Below, piece after piece: positions 1-7,776 of a DNA stretch of 64,000 nt. The translations under genes and the position numbers were made by a program. The notes below the pieces were generated by a model, which did not search any database, was not told where the DNA came from, and saw only the letters and a list, made by a program, of their open reading frames with translations. How positions within the stretch are numbered: position 1 is the stretch's first letter; each line of letters starts with the position of its first letter. Origin of the DNA: Bradyrhizobium sp. sGM-13 (GTDB lineage: Bacteria; Pseudomonadota; Alphaproteobacteria; Rhizobiales; Xanthobacteraceae); NCBI RefSeq assembly GCF_018398875.1, contig NZ_JAGWDK010000004.1, forward strand, positions 186,001-250,000, given 5' to 3'.

Positions 1-65
1 CGCGCGACCGCGTCGGGATCGGAGAAATGGGCCAACAAGGCGTTGGCCGCCGCGTCATGATGCAT
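1..65 (-). CDS. Probable class I SAM-dependent methyltransferase, N-terminal fragment cut by window edge
   Basis: Only the first 21 codons are present. The reading frame starts [20 protein letters not shown] and runs off the left edge. GGAG lies seven bases before the ATG, and the ATG sits inside the 3' end of the Rrf2 gene, so the two genes are translationally coupled. I recall the '[11 protein letters not shown]' opening from rhizobial SAM-dependent methyltransferases that sit beside an Rrf2 regulator. That assignment is from memory of the family and rests on few residues. An alternative ATG at 58 gives an unconvincing Pro/Arg-rich peptide. Confidence 0.5.
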   Translation of the reverse strand, partial: MHHDAAANALLAHFSDPDAVA

Positions 66-519
66 GAGCGATCTCCAGACGATGACGGTTGCGCCGGGCG
101 CCCAGGCGCTTCTGAAAATCGGCGCTCAACATTGCAAGCGTCACGGCACTCAGGCGCGACAGCAACAGCGCCTCCGCCTCGTCAAACGCCCGGTCGAGCG
201 CAGCATTCACGGCCTGCTCGACAAGACAGCCCGGTGCTTCCGTTCTGTTTCCCAAGGCGAACAGCGAGGGTTGGCCGAGCGCCTGATAGACATCCCGCAG
301 CGATATCGTCGCGAGATCGCGCGCGAGAGTCCATCCGCCGCCATGGCCCTTCTCCGATCGCACATAGCCCTGATCGCGCAGTCCGGACATGATCCGCCGG
401 ATCACAACGGGATTGGTGTCCATGGCCCGTGCGAGCGCTTCGGAAGTCACCGGTTCCTTTCGCTCGGCCATGTGCAGCAGCACGTGAAGAACGCCTGATA
501 GTCTACTGTCTCGCTTCAT
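55..519 (-). CDS. Rrf2 family transcriptional regulator
   Basis: A 154-residue protein with the N-terminal winged helix of the Rrf2 family: the stretch from about residue 20 to 60 contains [20 protein letters not shown] (recognition helix) followed by a [10 protein letters not shown] wing. It has a single Cys near residue 86 ([10 protein letters not shown]), so it lacks the three-cysteine Fe-S set of IscR or NsrR and is more like the YwnA/CymR-type Rrf2 proteins. The start MKRDSRLS was chosen because upstream codons read Cys-rich non-conserved sequence. The gene overlaps the downstream methyltransferase start, which suggests the regulator controls that gene and itself. The upstream DNA carries CAATTGATATTG, an imperfect palindrome that could be its operator. 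The effector is unknown. Confidence 0.85.
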   Translation of the reverse strand: MKRDSRLSGVLHVLLHMAERKEPVTSEALARAMDTNPVVIRRIMSGLRDQGYVRSEKGHGGGWTLARDLATISLRDVYQALGQPSLFALGNRTEAPGCLVEQAVNAALDRAFDEAEALLLSRLSAVTLAMLSADFQKRLGARRNRHRLEIAHAS

Positions 520-651
520 GTAACAATTGATATTGCATGAACACCGGCAGGTCAAGTCACGGGTTGCCACGTCGCCACAGGCTGCAGCCCCCATACGCCT
601 ACGCTGTTTGACAGCTGAATCAGAAGTCGCGGCATCGCGCCGCGGTTGCGT

Positions 652-1638
652 TCAGCCGAACGTAAAGGTGTACGCGCTCAGGCCAGCCTTGGGCGCTTTC
701 AGGCGCAACACGTGCTCGCCGCCGGCGCCGCTGTAGAGGGGATAAAGCCTGCTTCCGTCGATGGTGACTGGCGGCTGGGGCGTTCCGTCGACAGTCACGG
801 ACAATGTCTGCGGCGACAGGCTGCCGGCTACAAGATTGACCTTGGGCGCGTTGAAGCGAAGCAGGATTTCGTCACCGTCTGCCGACGAGGTGGCGCGATC
901 GCCCGTCACGTTCCAGAAGCCGGAGAGGGCGAACCGGTTCGGCGGCACGTTGTCCGGCAGCGTGTAGGCCCGTTCGCCGCGCGCCGCTTCTTGCGACCCG
1001 ACGATGGCGCCATCGTTCTTCTCAGAACCGAGATACAACTCGGGCGTTGCGACAGCGCTCAAATCCGGATCCGTTGTTTGCGCGGTGGGCATGGCTTCGC
1101 CGACAAGACGCGCGATGGCGTTTTCCATTTGCTGATAGCCGCCCTCGCCGAACTGCGTCGCGACAATCGTTCCGGACCTGTCGATCAGATACGCGGCTGG
1201 CCAGTACTGATTTCCGAAGGCGCGCCAAGTGCGATACTGATTGTCTTGCGCCACAGGATAATGAATGCCCAGGCGCTTGACGGCGGTCTCGACATTCGCG
1301 CGTTCCTTCTCGAAGGCGAATTCAGGCGTGTGCACGCCGACCACGACAAGGCCTTTGTCTTTGTACTGCTCATGCCACTTGGTGACGTAGGGCAACGTGC
1401 GAAGGCAGTTGATGCAGGAGTAGGTCCAGAACTGAACCAGCACGACCTTGCCGCGAAGGCTCTCCACCGTCAGCGGTGGCGAATTCAGCCAGGCGGAAAT
1501 CCCGGAAAACTCCGGCGCGGGCCGAGAGTTCTGCCGAATGGTTTCGTTGCTGAGCAGGGCGGAAGGGCCAAACTGCGCAATGGCAAGAACGGCAACGAAA
1601 ACGAGGACGATCAGGCTGAGAAGCTTGCGCATTGTCAT
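652..1638 (-). CDS. Membrane-anchored thioredoxin-like protein with C-terminal beta domain (DipZ C-terminal half type)
   Basis: A 328-residue protein. Residues 5-22 form a signal anchor, then a redoxin domain (about 40-185) with the active site WTYSCINC (C75, C78) and the cis-Pro loop YWPAAYLID. The C-terminal third (about 190-328) is a beta-rich domain ending in a TFTFG strand, as in the carbohydrate-binding-like end of DipZ proteins. It should act in the periplasm and take electrons from the neighbouring CcdA-like protein, whose stop codon overlaps this start in an ATGA arrangement. In DipZ both halves are one polypeptide; here they are split. The substrate is unknown. Being last in a VOC-cupin-ccdA-trx row suggests a role in oxidant or electrophile defence, which is inference. 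Confidence 0.85.
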   Translation of the reverse strand: MTMRKLLSLIVLVFVAVLAIAQFGPSALLSNETIRQNSRPAPEFSGISAWLNSPPLTVESLRGKVVLVQFWTYSCINCLRTLPYVTKWHEQYKDKGLVVVGVHTPEFAFEKERANVETAVKRLGIHYPVAQDNQYRTWRAFGNQYWPAAYLIDRSGTIVATQFGEGGYQQMENAIARLVGEAMPTAQTTDPDLSAVATPELYLGSEKNDGAIVGSQEAARGERAYTLPDNVPPNRFALSGFWNVTGDRATSSADGDEILLRFNAPKVNLVAGSLSPQTLSVTVDGTPQPPVTIDGSRLYPLYSGAGGEHVLRLKAPKAGLSAYTFTFG

Positions 1639-2336
1639 AATCCCAGTTGAAGAGTCGGATAGAGCACCGAAAACCAGACAGCGACGATGCTGTCGTATTG
1701 CGTGTAGAAGGCCAGCGCGACGAGGAGCACCGCCGCACCAAATGTTCGCTGCAAGGCGACAGTGTAGGGCGCAAGCCTACGCACTTGCGTGGTCGCGTAT
1801 TGTCCGCCGTAGGCAATCAGGAGGATCGGAATGCCGGCTCCGACAGCGTAGACGACAAGCAGCAGCGCAGCGCGTGGCAGGTTTTCAGATGTTGCGATCA
1901 GCGTGAGAATGGAGCCGAGCACCGGCCCGGCGCACGGCGTCCAGAGCACGCCGAGCGCCAGTCCAACAACGAGACCCCCTGCATTCCCTGATCCGGCGCG
2001 CGCGACGATGTTGTCGGCGAACGAGAGCAGGCCGTGAAACCTCGTCATGAGCCGCTCGTATGGCTGCGGCCACAACAGCAATACGCCGAAGCTGCCGAGC
2101 AGGATGACAGAGACGGTCCGCAGCGTGTCGTGCGATAAGCCAAGCACGGTCGAGAAAGAGCCGAACAGGATCGCGAAACCGGAGAAGGCGATGATGAATC
2201 CGGCCGCGAGAAAGAGCGGCCGCCACCGGTCCTCCCGGCCGATGGAGGTGCCCAGCAAGACCGGAAGCAGTGGCAGGATGCAGGGAGCCGCCGCCGTCAG
2301 GAGGCCAGCCGCAAATGCCAGCGCAATCTCGATCAT
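1635..2336 (-). CDS. CcdA/DsbD-like transmembrane thiol electron transporter
   Basis: A 233-residue, roughly six-helix membrane protein of the DsbD transmembrane (CcdA) family, which moves reducing equivalents from cytoplasmic thioredoxin to periplasmic thiol proteins. Both family signatures are present: AAAPCILPLLPV with C19 in helix 1 and TPCAGPVLGS in helix 4, the pair of membrane cysteines that is oxidised and reduced. AGGAG stands six bases before the ATG. It overlaps the thioredoxin-like gene by four bases and starts 34 bases after the cupin gene, so the three are likely one transcript. The partner is most likely the adjacent CINC protein rather than a cytochrome c maturation factor, since no ccm gene is nearby. 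Confidence 0.9.
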   Translation of the reverse strand: MIEIALAFAAGLLTAAAPCILPLLPVLLGTSIGREDRWRPLFLAAGFIIAFSGFAILFGSFSTVLGLSHDTLRTVSVILLGSFGVLLLWPQPYERLMTRFHGLLSFADNIVARAGSGNAGGLVVGLALGVLWTPCAGPVLGSILTLIATSENLPRAALLLVVYAVGAGIPILLIAYGGQYATTQVRRLAPYTVALQRTFGAAVLLVALAFYTQYDSIVAVWFSVLYPTLQLGL

Positions 2337-2370
2337 GTCGGGCTCTCCTCGTCGCTGTAGGCTGCTGCGG

Positions 2371-2781
2371 TCACTTCAGCAATGTGAGCAGCGGCTTGCC
2401 TTTTTCGACGATGTAGGTGGCTAGCTCGCTGCCAGTGACGTTGCCGGGATTCCTGGCCGAATGGGGTGTGCCGGCTGGAATGAACAGGACGTCGCCGGCT
2501 TTGAGTGTGACCGGCGGTTTGTCCCCGACCTGATACTCGAGCTGGCCCTCGAGGACATAGATGATCTCTTCGCCGGGATGCGTGTGCTTGCCGAACGCCA
2601 CGCCGGGGGCGAGGTCGACGCGGACCTGAATGGCCTCGCGCCCCTGTGCACTGAGATCGTGCCGCTGCAGGTCGGTTCGGGTAACTCCGCTCTGCTGCGC
2701 CTGTGCGCCAAGCGGCGCCAGAATGGCTCCGGCAACGATCGCCGCCATCGCCATGAGTTGCATCTTATTCATCCTGGTCAT
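2371..2781 (-). CDS. Secreted cupin domain protein
   Basis: A 136-residue protein with a clear signal peptide (MKMQL-type n-region, hydrophobic core, cleavage likely after GAQAQ at about residue 29). The rest is a single cupin_2 barrel with the metal motif GKHTHPGEEIIYVLEGQ (two His and a Glu) and the second motif AGTPHSARN. Such periplasmic monocupins are usually annotated without a function; some are dioxygenase or isomerase relatives. AGGAG lies six bases upstream of the ATG. The gene lies between the VOC gene (59 bases away) and ccdA (34 bases away) on the same strand, so it probably belongs to the operon read from the promoter at 3608-3636. Confidence 0.85.
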   Translation of the reverse strand: MTRMNKMQLMAMAAIVAGAILAPLGAQAQQSGVTRTDLQRHDLSAQGREAIQVRVDLAPGVAFGKHTHPGEEIIYVLEGQLEYQVGDKPPVTLKAGDVLFIPAGTPHSARNPGNVTGSELATYIVEKGKPLLTLLK

Positions 2782-2840
2782 GTTGATCTCCTTGGTTTGG
2801 AAATTTCATCGAACTTGCATGCAATGATCGCGAAGCCTGC

Positions 2841-3527
2841 TCATGCCGCCTGCTGCTGGCCGCTCTGCTCGCGGACGATGTATTCGGCGTACCAGTCCGG
2901 CCAGTTCTCATCGTGCTGGCCGCCGTTGCGCTTCTCGTATTCGCCATGGGCAGCCGCCGCACGGCGCAGTGCGCTCGCGAGATCAGCCGACGAATTGAAG
3001 GCCGTCGCGTTGGCGTCGACGCGCCCCGGCAATCGCGCGGTGACTTCCTGCAGCAGCCAGCCATTGCCGTCGGGATCGCTGAACGAGGCATAGGAGCGAT
3101 AGCTGCCGCGTTCCGGATCCGGGCCGCTCAGCCGGACCCGCCCGAACAGATAGGGCTCGTCCGAGCCGACATGCACGTTGCCGCCGGCGTGAAAGGCTTC
3201 ACTGATCGCAACACCGCGGCCGAGCAACTCGTTGCGGGCCGCCTCGATATCCGAAACGATCAGGTACAGGCCCTGCGCGGAGCCGGGCGCGGCAGGGGTG
3301 ACGTTCTTGCCGAAGATGACGGAGGCGTTGGAGCCGGGCGGCGTAAACTGGATCACGCGGTAATCGTCAGGGCCGGCGAAATCGGCGTCGAGCCGCCAGC
3401 CGAGCTTTGCATAAAACTGCTTGGCGCGTTCAACGTCGGAAACCGGGATGACGATGACTTCGAGCTTCAGGTCGACCGCCGAAGCGGCCTTGGAAGTGGT
3501 GCTGGTGCGTTCCTTGAGGTCTGACAT
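2841..3527 (-). CDS. VOC (glyoxalase/bleomycin-resistance) family protein
   Basis: A 228-residue protein. Residues about 20-150 form one VOC domain (LKLEVIVIPVSDVERAKQFY at the start, SFSDPDGNGWLLQEVT at the end), the beta-alpha-beta module of glyoxalase I, extradiol dioxygenases and antibiotic-binding proteins. A C-terminal extension of about 70 residues ends with GGQHDENWPDWYAEYIVRE, which I have seen in rhizobial VOC proteins but cannot assign a function. The start MSDLKERT is preceded by GGAGAGAACC. It is divergent from the OhrR-like MarR gene, and its promoter overlaps one of two repeated operator sites. It is likely to be repressed by that regulator and induced by peroxide or another electrophile, which is inference. 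Confidence 0.85.
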   Translation of the reverse strand: MSDLKERTSTTSKAASAVDLKLEVIVIPVSDVERAKQFYAKLGWRLDADFAGPDDYRVIQFTPPGSNASVIFGKNVTPAAPGSAQGLYLIVSDIEAARNELLGRGVAISEAFHAGGNVHVGSDEPYLFGRVRLSGPDPERGSYRSYASFSDPDGNGWLLQEVTARLPGRVDANATAFNSSADLASALRRAAAAHGEYEKRNGGQHDENWPDWYAEYIVREQSGQQQAA

Positions 3528-3596
3528 GGTTCTCTCCTTGATGTTGTGGTGGCGGGAATGTCTCCGCGCCACCGCGGTTACATAGCGTGCGATAAG

Positions 3597-3611
3597 ATCG
3601 TATGCGATATA
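3597..3611. promoter_or_regulatory. Operator copy 1 for the MarR/OhrR-like regulator
   Basis: ATCGTATGCGATATA, with ATCG/CGAT arms that make an inverted repeat. The same 15-mer with one mismatch recurs at 3650-3664. A further TGCGATA lies just outside at 3588-3594. It overlaps the predicted -10 of the VOC gene. Confidence 0.55.
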
Positions 3612-3636
3612 AAGCGCGTTGGAGACGGAGTGTCAA
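3608..3636 (-). promoter_or_regulatory. Predicted sigma-70-type promoter of the VOC-cupin-ccdA-trx genes
   Basis: On the minus strand TTGACA (3636-3631) is followed after 17 bases by TTTATA (3613-3608). The -10 element lies inside the operator copy at 3597-3611, so a bound repressor would block RNA polymerase. Confidence 0.5.
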
Positions 3637-3649
3637 CCCTTCCGATTTA

Positions 3650-3664
3650 ATCGGATGCGATATA
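3650..3664. promoter_or_regulatory. Operator copy 2 for the MarR/OhrR-like regulator
   Basis: ATCGGATGCGATATA, 14 of 15 bases identical to the copy at 3597-3611 and in the same orientation, 53 bases apart. It lies 46 bases before the regulator's ATG, a good place for autoregulation. Confidence 0.55.
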
Positions 3665-3710
3665 TATGGGTGCGAGACTTCACATATTCGTGTCGGAAAG
3701 GACGACCTCC

Positions 3711-4235
3711 ATGAAACTGAACGACGGGCCGCGGAACGGCTCCAGGGACAATTCGAGAGATAATTCAAAGGCCAACCAGAAACCGAGGCCGGCCGCAGGC
3801 GAGCGGCGGCTTGGCGATTTCCTGTGTTTTGCGGTCTATTCGGCCAACCTTGCCTTCGGGCGGGCCTACAAAAAGGGCCTCGATGAACTTGGCCTGACCT
3901 ACCCGCAATGGATCGCGATTGTGGCGTTGTGGGAGCAGGACGGCCAGACCGTGAGTGAGCTTGGCGAGAAGATGTTCCTGGAGTCCAACACGCTGACGCC
4001 GATCCTGAAAAAGCTGGAGCAGATGGGCTATCTGCGCCGCCAGCGTGATCCCGCGGACGAGCGGCAGGTGCGCATCAGCCTGACCGAGGCTGGCCGCCGG
4101 CTGCGCGAGAAGGGCATGCACATGAATCTCGTGGCCTCTACCGGACTGAAGCCCGACGAGTTCGCGCGGCTGCAGGAAAACGTCGTCACGCTCCGCGACA
4201 ATCTGATCAAGGCGACGGCAGAGAAAGCGGAATGA
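3711..4235 (+). CDS. MarR family regulator of the one-cysteine OhrR type
   Basis: A 174-residue winged-helix protein. An Asn/Arg/Ser-rich tail of about 30 residues precedes the MarR core. The dimerisation helix reads DFLCFAVYSANLAFGRAYKK, with Cys39 in the place of the peroxide-sensing Cys15 of Bacillus subtilis OhrR. The three tyrosines known to stabilise and react with that cysteine are spaced identically: Tyr43, Tyr53 and Tyr64 match Tyr19, Tyr29 and Tyr40. The recognition helix is SNTLTPILKKLEQMGYL and the wing is RDPADERQVRISLT. Start MKLNDG was preferred to an upstream in-frame codon. There is no ohr gene next to it; the divergent neighbour is the VOC gene. Organic hydroperoxide or electrophile sensing is inferred from the residues. 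Confidence 0.85.
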   Translation: MKLNDGPRNGSRDNSRDNSKANQKPRPAAGERRLGDFLCFAVYSANLAFGRAYKKGLDELGLTYPQWIAIVALWEQDGQTVSELGEKMFLESNTLTPILKKLEQMGYLRRQRDPADERQVRISLTEAGRRLREKGMHMNLVASTGLKPDEFARLQENVVTLRDNLIKATAEKAE

Positions 4236-4291
4236 TGCGCGCAGGCGCTTCGATGCAATCGGACTGCAGCGGCGCGTGAAGGTGAGGGAAG

Positions 4292-5269
4292 ATGAGCATG
4301 GTCTCACATGAAGGCGCGCTTGCCGGACGTGTCGCCGTGGTGGCGGGCGCGACGCGCGGCGCCGGCCGTGGCATTGCCGCCGCGCTGGGAGAGGCGGGCG
4401 CAACGGTGATCTGCACGGGGCGCAGCAGCGCTCGCGCCGATGCTCCAACGCGATCCGATTATGACCGGCCGGAGACGATCGAGGAGACGGCCGAGCTCGT
4501 GACCAGCCTCGGCGGCAAAGGCGTCGCCATCGCTGTTGATCATCTCGAACCTTTGCAGGTCGCGGCGCTGGCCGAGCGTATCCGCGCCGAGCATGGCCAC
4601 ATCGACGTGCTGGTGAACGACATCTGGGGCGCCGAACGGCTGAAGGGCGAGCCCGCCGAATGGAATACGCCGATCTGGAAGCTCGACCTGCAAAAGGGAT
4701 TGCGGATTCTGCGGCTCGGCATCGAGACGCATCTGGTGACATCGCATCATCTGCTGCCGCTGCTGGTCGCGCAGGCCGGCGGCCTGCTCGTCGAAGTCAC
4801 CGACGGCACCGCCGACTACAATGCGCAGCATTACCGGATCTCGGTGTTCTACGACCTCGTCAAGCAGAGCGTGAACCGTCTCGCCTACTCGCAAGGCCAC
4901 GAACTCGCACCGCACGGGGCCACGGCGGTTGCGATCACGCCTGGATGGCTGCGCTCCGAGATGATGCTGGAGAATTTCGGCGTCACCGAAACGACCTGGC
5001 GCGAGGCGCTGGCAGAGCGGGGAGGCGGCAGGCACCAGGCGCCGCCCGATTTCGCGCTGTCGGAATCGCCGCGCTATGTCGGCCGCGCCGTGGCTGCGCT
5101 CGCCGCCGATCCCAATCGCAACAAATGGAATCAGAAATCCGTCAGCTCCGGCGAGCTCGCTCGCCACTATGGCTTTACGGATATTGACGGCTCGCGCCCG
5201 GACATCTGGCGCTACATCGCCGAGGTGAGGGAGGGTGGCAAGGTGGCCGACGTCAGTGATTACCGCTAA
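4292..5269 (+). CDS. Short-chain dehydrogenase/reductase
   Basis: A 325-residue Rossmann enzyme, longer than the usual 250. The NAD(P) loop is VAGATRGAGRGIAAAL (a GxxxGxG motif, residues about 18-30), and the catalytic YxxxK appears as FYDLVKQSVNRL near residue 190. The family NNAG turn is altered to VNDIWG. An insertion after the cofactor loop (RSSARADAPTRSDYDRPETI) and an extended C-terminus resemble the SDR group whose actinobacterial members are described as modifying small aromatics; the substrate cannot be read from sequence. It follows the MarR gene by 56 bases on the same strand and may share its transcript. Confidence 0.8.
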   Translation: MSMVSHEGALAGRVAVVAGATRGAGRGIAAALGEAGATVICTGRSSARADAPTRSDYDRPETIEETAELVTSLGGKGVAIAVDHLEPLQVAALAERIRAEHGHIDVLVNDIWGAERLKGEPAEWNTPIWKLDLQKGLRILRLGIETHLVTSHHLLPLLVAQAGGLLVEVTDGTADYNAQHYRISVFYDLVKQSVNRLAYSQGHELAPHGATAVAITPGWLRSEMMLENFGVTETTWREALAERGGGRHQAPPDFALSESPRYVGRAVAALAADPNRNKWNQKSVSSGELARHYGFTDIDGSRPDIWRYIAEVREGGKVADVSDYR

Positions 5270-5306
5270 AGTTGTCGTGCCATCGAGTGAGAACGAAGGT
5301 AGTCTG

Positions 5307-6005
5307 ATGTCCGTTCACGACAGCTCCAGCCACCCGCTCGATTATCCGATCTGGATTGCGCTCACGACCACGCAGCAGGCATTGGCCGAAGGCGATGCCC
5401 GCGCGCTGCGCTATCCGACCGAGATCACGCCCTTCGCAGCGATGGCGGACATGTCGCCTGAAAGCTTTGCTGCGCTCGCCAGGCTGATGTCGCCGCAGGA
5501 CATCGCCGTGCTGTTCACGCCGGATCCCGTGAGGCCGCCTGCCGCATTCAGAATTGCGCTGGCGGACACTGGTGAACAGATGATTGGAACGCCGGTTGAA
5601 ACACCAGCCAATGGCGTCGATATCGTCACGCTCGGCGCCCACGACGTTCCCGCGATGATCGAACTCGCCGAGCTCACCAAGCCGGGCCCGTTCAGCGCGC
5701 GGACCCATGAGCTCGGCACCTTTCTCGGCATCCGCGTCGACGGCCAGCTTGTCGCGATGGCCGGCGAGCGGATGAAGCCGGCTCAATACACCGAGATCAC
5801 CGCCGTCTGCGTGCATCCATCCCATCGCGGCCGCGGCTATGGACAGATGCTGCTATCGGCCATCTCGCGCAAGATTGTATCGCGCGGCGAAATTCCGTTC
5901 TTGCACGTCTTCACCAACAATCACTCGGCCATCGCGCTCTACCGGCGGCAGGGGATGGAAATCCGGCGCCGTCTTCACGTGACGGTGTTGAAGAAACAGG
6001 ACTGA
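5307..6005 (+). CDS. GNAT family N-acetyltransferase
   Basis: A 232-residue protein. The C-terminal half is a GNAT fold with the acetyl-CoA pyrophosphate loop HPSHRGRGYGQMLLSAI (residues about 171-187) and a FTNNHSAIALYRRQGME ending. The N-terminal half (MSVHDSSSHPLDYPIWIAL onward) is the less conserved domain typical of FR47-like acetyltransferases. The start at 5307 was chosen over an upstream codon because it follows GAAGGTAGTCTG and avoids overlap with the SDR gene. The substrate is unknown. Confidence 0.85.
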   Translation: MSVHDSSSHPLDYPIWIALTTTQQALAEGDARALRYPTEITPFAAMADMSPESFAALARLMSPQDIAVLFTPDPVRPPAAFRIALADTGEQMIGTPVETPANGVDIVTLGAHDVPAMIELAELTKPGPFSARTHELGTFLGIRVDGQLVAMAGERMKPAQYTEITAVCVHPSHRGRGYGQMLLSAISRKIVSRGEIPFLHVFTNNHSAIALYRRQGMEIRRRLHVTVLKKQD

Positions 6006-6040
6006 TCGTCCAGCGATGCACGCCTTGACCGACGCGATCC

Positions 6041-6496
6041 TTACGCGTTGCGTGTGCCACTCGGTCCGCGGTCCGGTCCAGGGTCCTGGCCGGCGGCCAC
6101 CTTGGTCAGCCTGTCGAGATAATGCGCCCAACCCTTGGAATGGGCGTCGCGGGTTGCCTCGGTGGGCAGGCCGCTATGGGTCATGCGCAACAGCGTGCCG
6201 CCGTCCCGTTCGATCAGATCGATCTCGATCAGGCCTGATCCCGGCGGCACCTCCTCATTGCCTTCCCAGCCAAAGCTGTAGGCGAGACGGTGAACCGGCA
6301 CGACCTCGCGGAATGCGCCGCGCGCCGTGGCGCTACCGACGCCTTTCAGGAGGTACATGCCGCCCGGATGCATCTCCGTCACGGCCTCGCTGCCCATCCA
6401 TTGCACGATCTTCTCAGGGTCCGTCAGGAAGGCGAACACGCTGGCACGGGGGGCGGCGATGTGGGTCTCGCGCTGGAGCACAAACGATTCAGTCAT
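6041..6496 (-). CDS. SRPBCC (AHSA1-like) domain protein
   Basis: A 151-residue START-like (Bet v 1 fold) protein. It opens LQRETHIAAPRASVFAFLTD, which gives the first strand and the helix-grip turn, and it ends with the long C-terminal helix HSKGWAHYLDRLTKVAAG. Proteins of this family bind hydrophobic small molecules, but no ligand can be named. It converges with the GNAT gene and is divergent from the class III cyclase gene. It resembles, but is not a close copy of, the SRPBCC protein at 8149-8682. Confidence 0.85.
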   Translation of the reverse strand: MTESFVLQRETHIAAPRASVFAFLTDPEKIVQWMGSEAVTEMHPGGMYLLKGVGSATARGAFREVVPVHRLAYSFGWEGNEEVPPGSGLIEIDLIERDGGTLLRMTHSGLPTEATRDAHSKGWAHYLDRLTKVAAGQDPGPDRGPSGTRNA

Positions 6497-6604
6497 CGAA
6501 AACCTCGCGGGTGGGTCGTTGGCAGGACGCGCTGATGCAACCAGCGAGTGCCTAAGGTAAGCGCCGTGGGTGACAATGCAACGTCGCTGCCGCATGATCG
6601 ATCC

Positions 6605-7693
6605 ATGCAACTGAATCCGACGCTGACATGGCTGGTTGATGCAGCCAGCGCTTCGCCGGGCGCCGACCGGTTCCTGGCTGAACTCGGCACGCGCCTGATC
6701 GAGGACGGCGTGCCGCTCGCCGGCGGCGCGCTGACGCTCGCCGTGCCGCATCCGATCGTCGCCCGCCGGACCTGGCTATGGCGCGCGGAGAATGGGGCGG
6801 TGATCGAGGCCGTGGGGTTCGCTCCGGCGGGATTCGGAGCGGCGGGGAATTTGTCCGGCGACGCCGGCCGGAACTGGTTGGCCGGGCTCGCGGGCGGAGC
6901 GGTGCATGAACATAATGTGAGCCCGGGATCGAACGGGCCGATGCTTGGCTGGATCGGACCGCGGCCGTTCACGCAAGCGGAGTCTGATCGCCTGCGCGAT
7001 GCCGCCCGCTTCGCTGCAGCGCCGCTCGCCGCGCTTTCGGCGCGCGCGACCATGACCGCTGCGCTCGAAGCTTATCTCGGCAAGCGGAGCGCCGCGCGCG
7101 TGCTGACGGGGCCGCTGCGGCGCGAGGTCGGCGAGAACATCCGGGCCGCGCTTCTGTTTGCCGATCTACGCGGCTTCACGGCTCTGTCCGAGGCCGAGCC
7201 TCCCGCGGCGGTGATCGCCGCGCTCGGCGCCTGGTTCGATTGCATTGCCGGCGCGGTCCATGCCTTCGGCGGCGAGGTGTTGAAATTCATCGGCGACGGC
7301 GTGCTGGCGATCTTTCCGGTCACCGGTCCATCTCCCCGCGATGCCTGCGACGCAGCGCTCCGGGCCGTCGCTTCCGCGCAGGCCGGAATGGCGCATCTCG
7401 GCGACGCACGGCGAGAGCAGGGGCTGCAGCCGCTTTTGTTCGGCGTGGCATTGCATCTCGGAGAAATTCTGTGGGGCAACGTCGGTGCGGCCGACCGGCT
7501 GGATTTCACGGCGATAGGTCCCGCGGTCAATCTGGTGAGCCGGCTGGAAGGGCTTTGTCGGCCGCTCGGCCGAACGGTGCTGATATCAGGCGCACTCGCC
7601 GCCGAAACCACCACAAAACTGGTCCCGCTGGGAACGCATGAGCTGCGCGGCATTGCGTCGCCCTGCGCCGTTTACACCGTGCCGGACGGCTAG
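6605..7693 (+). CDS. Class III adenylate/guanylate cyclase
   Basis: A 362-residue soluble protein. The catalytic domain (about 190-355) has the metal-binding pair in ALLFADLRGFTALSE and FIGDGVLAIF and the late motif LDFTAIGPAVNLVSRLEGL. The N-terminal 190 residues hold no transmembrane segment and no PAS, GAF or CHASE signature I can identify; they probably form a sensory or dimerisation domain. ATG at 6605 was preferred to an in-frame GTG 57 bases upstream, because the extra codons are not conserved-looking. The purine-specifying residues cannot be judged by eye, so cAMP is only the likely product. Confidence 0.85.
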   Translation: MQLNPTLTWLVDAASASPGADRFLAELGTRLIEDGVPLAGGALTLAVPHPIVARRTWLWRAENGAVIEAVGFAPAGFGAAGNLSGDAGRNWLAGLAGGAVHEHNVSPGSNGPMLGWIGPRPFTQAESDRLRDAARFAAAPLAALSARATMTAALEAYLGKRSAARVLTGPLRREVGENIRAALLFADLRGFTALSEAEPPAAVIAALGAWFDCIAGAVHAFGGEVLKFIGDGVLAIFPVTGPSPRDACDAALRAVASAQAGMAHLGDARREQGLQPLLFGVALHLGEILWGNVGAADRLDFTAIGPAVNLVSRLEGLCRPLGRTVLISGALAAETTTKLVPLGTHELRGIASPCAVYTVPDG

Positions 7694-7717
7694 GTCCAAT
7701 CCCATCATCACGAAAAC

Positions 7718-7736
7718 GTTAAACCGATTGGTTGAC
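7718..7736. promoter_or_regulatory. ArsR operator 1
   Basis: GTTAAACCGATTGGTTGAC: AACC and GGTT arms around a 4-base spacer. It covers the predicted -35 box of the ArsR gene and matches the copy at 7757-7776. Confidence 0.6.
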
Positions 7737-7759
7737 AATTAGTGTCGTACGACTATGTT
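7732..7759 (+). promoter_or_regulatory. Predicted promoter of the arsR-SRPBCC-DUF899 operon
   Basis: A consensus -35 TTGACA (7732-7737) is followed after 16 bases by TATGTT (7754-7759). A start point 7-8 bases later would fall at the ATG at 7767, so the message would be leaderless. Confidence 0.6.
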
Positions 7760-7776
7760 AAACCACATGGTTGAAC
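7757..7776. promoter_or_regulatory. ArsR operator 2
   Basis: GTTAAACCACATGGTTGAAC, the second AACC-N4-GGTT palindrome, 39 bases from the first. It overlaps the -10 box and the start codon at 7767. Confidence 0.6.

Noticed and set aside
646..1650. Long open frame (334 codons) on the plus strand
   Set aside because: It lies wholly opposite the thioredoxin-like gene, has no family motifs and is Arg/Gly/Asp rich, as expected of the antisense frame of a GC-rich gene.
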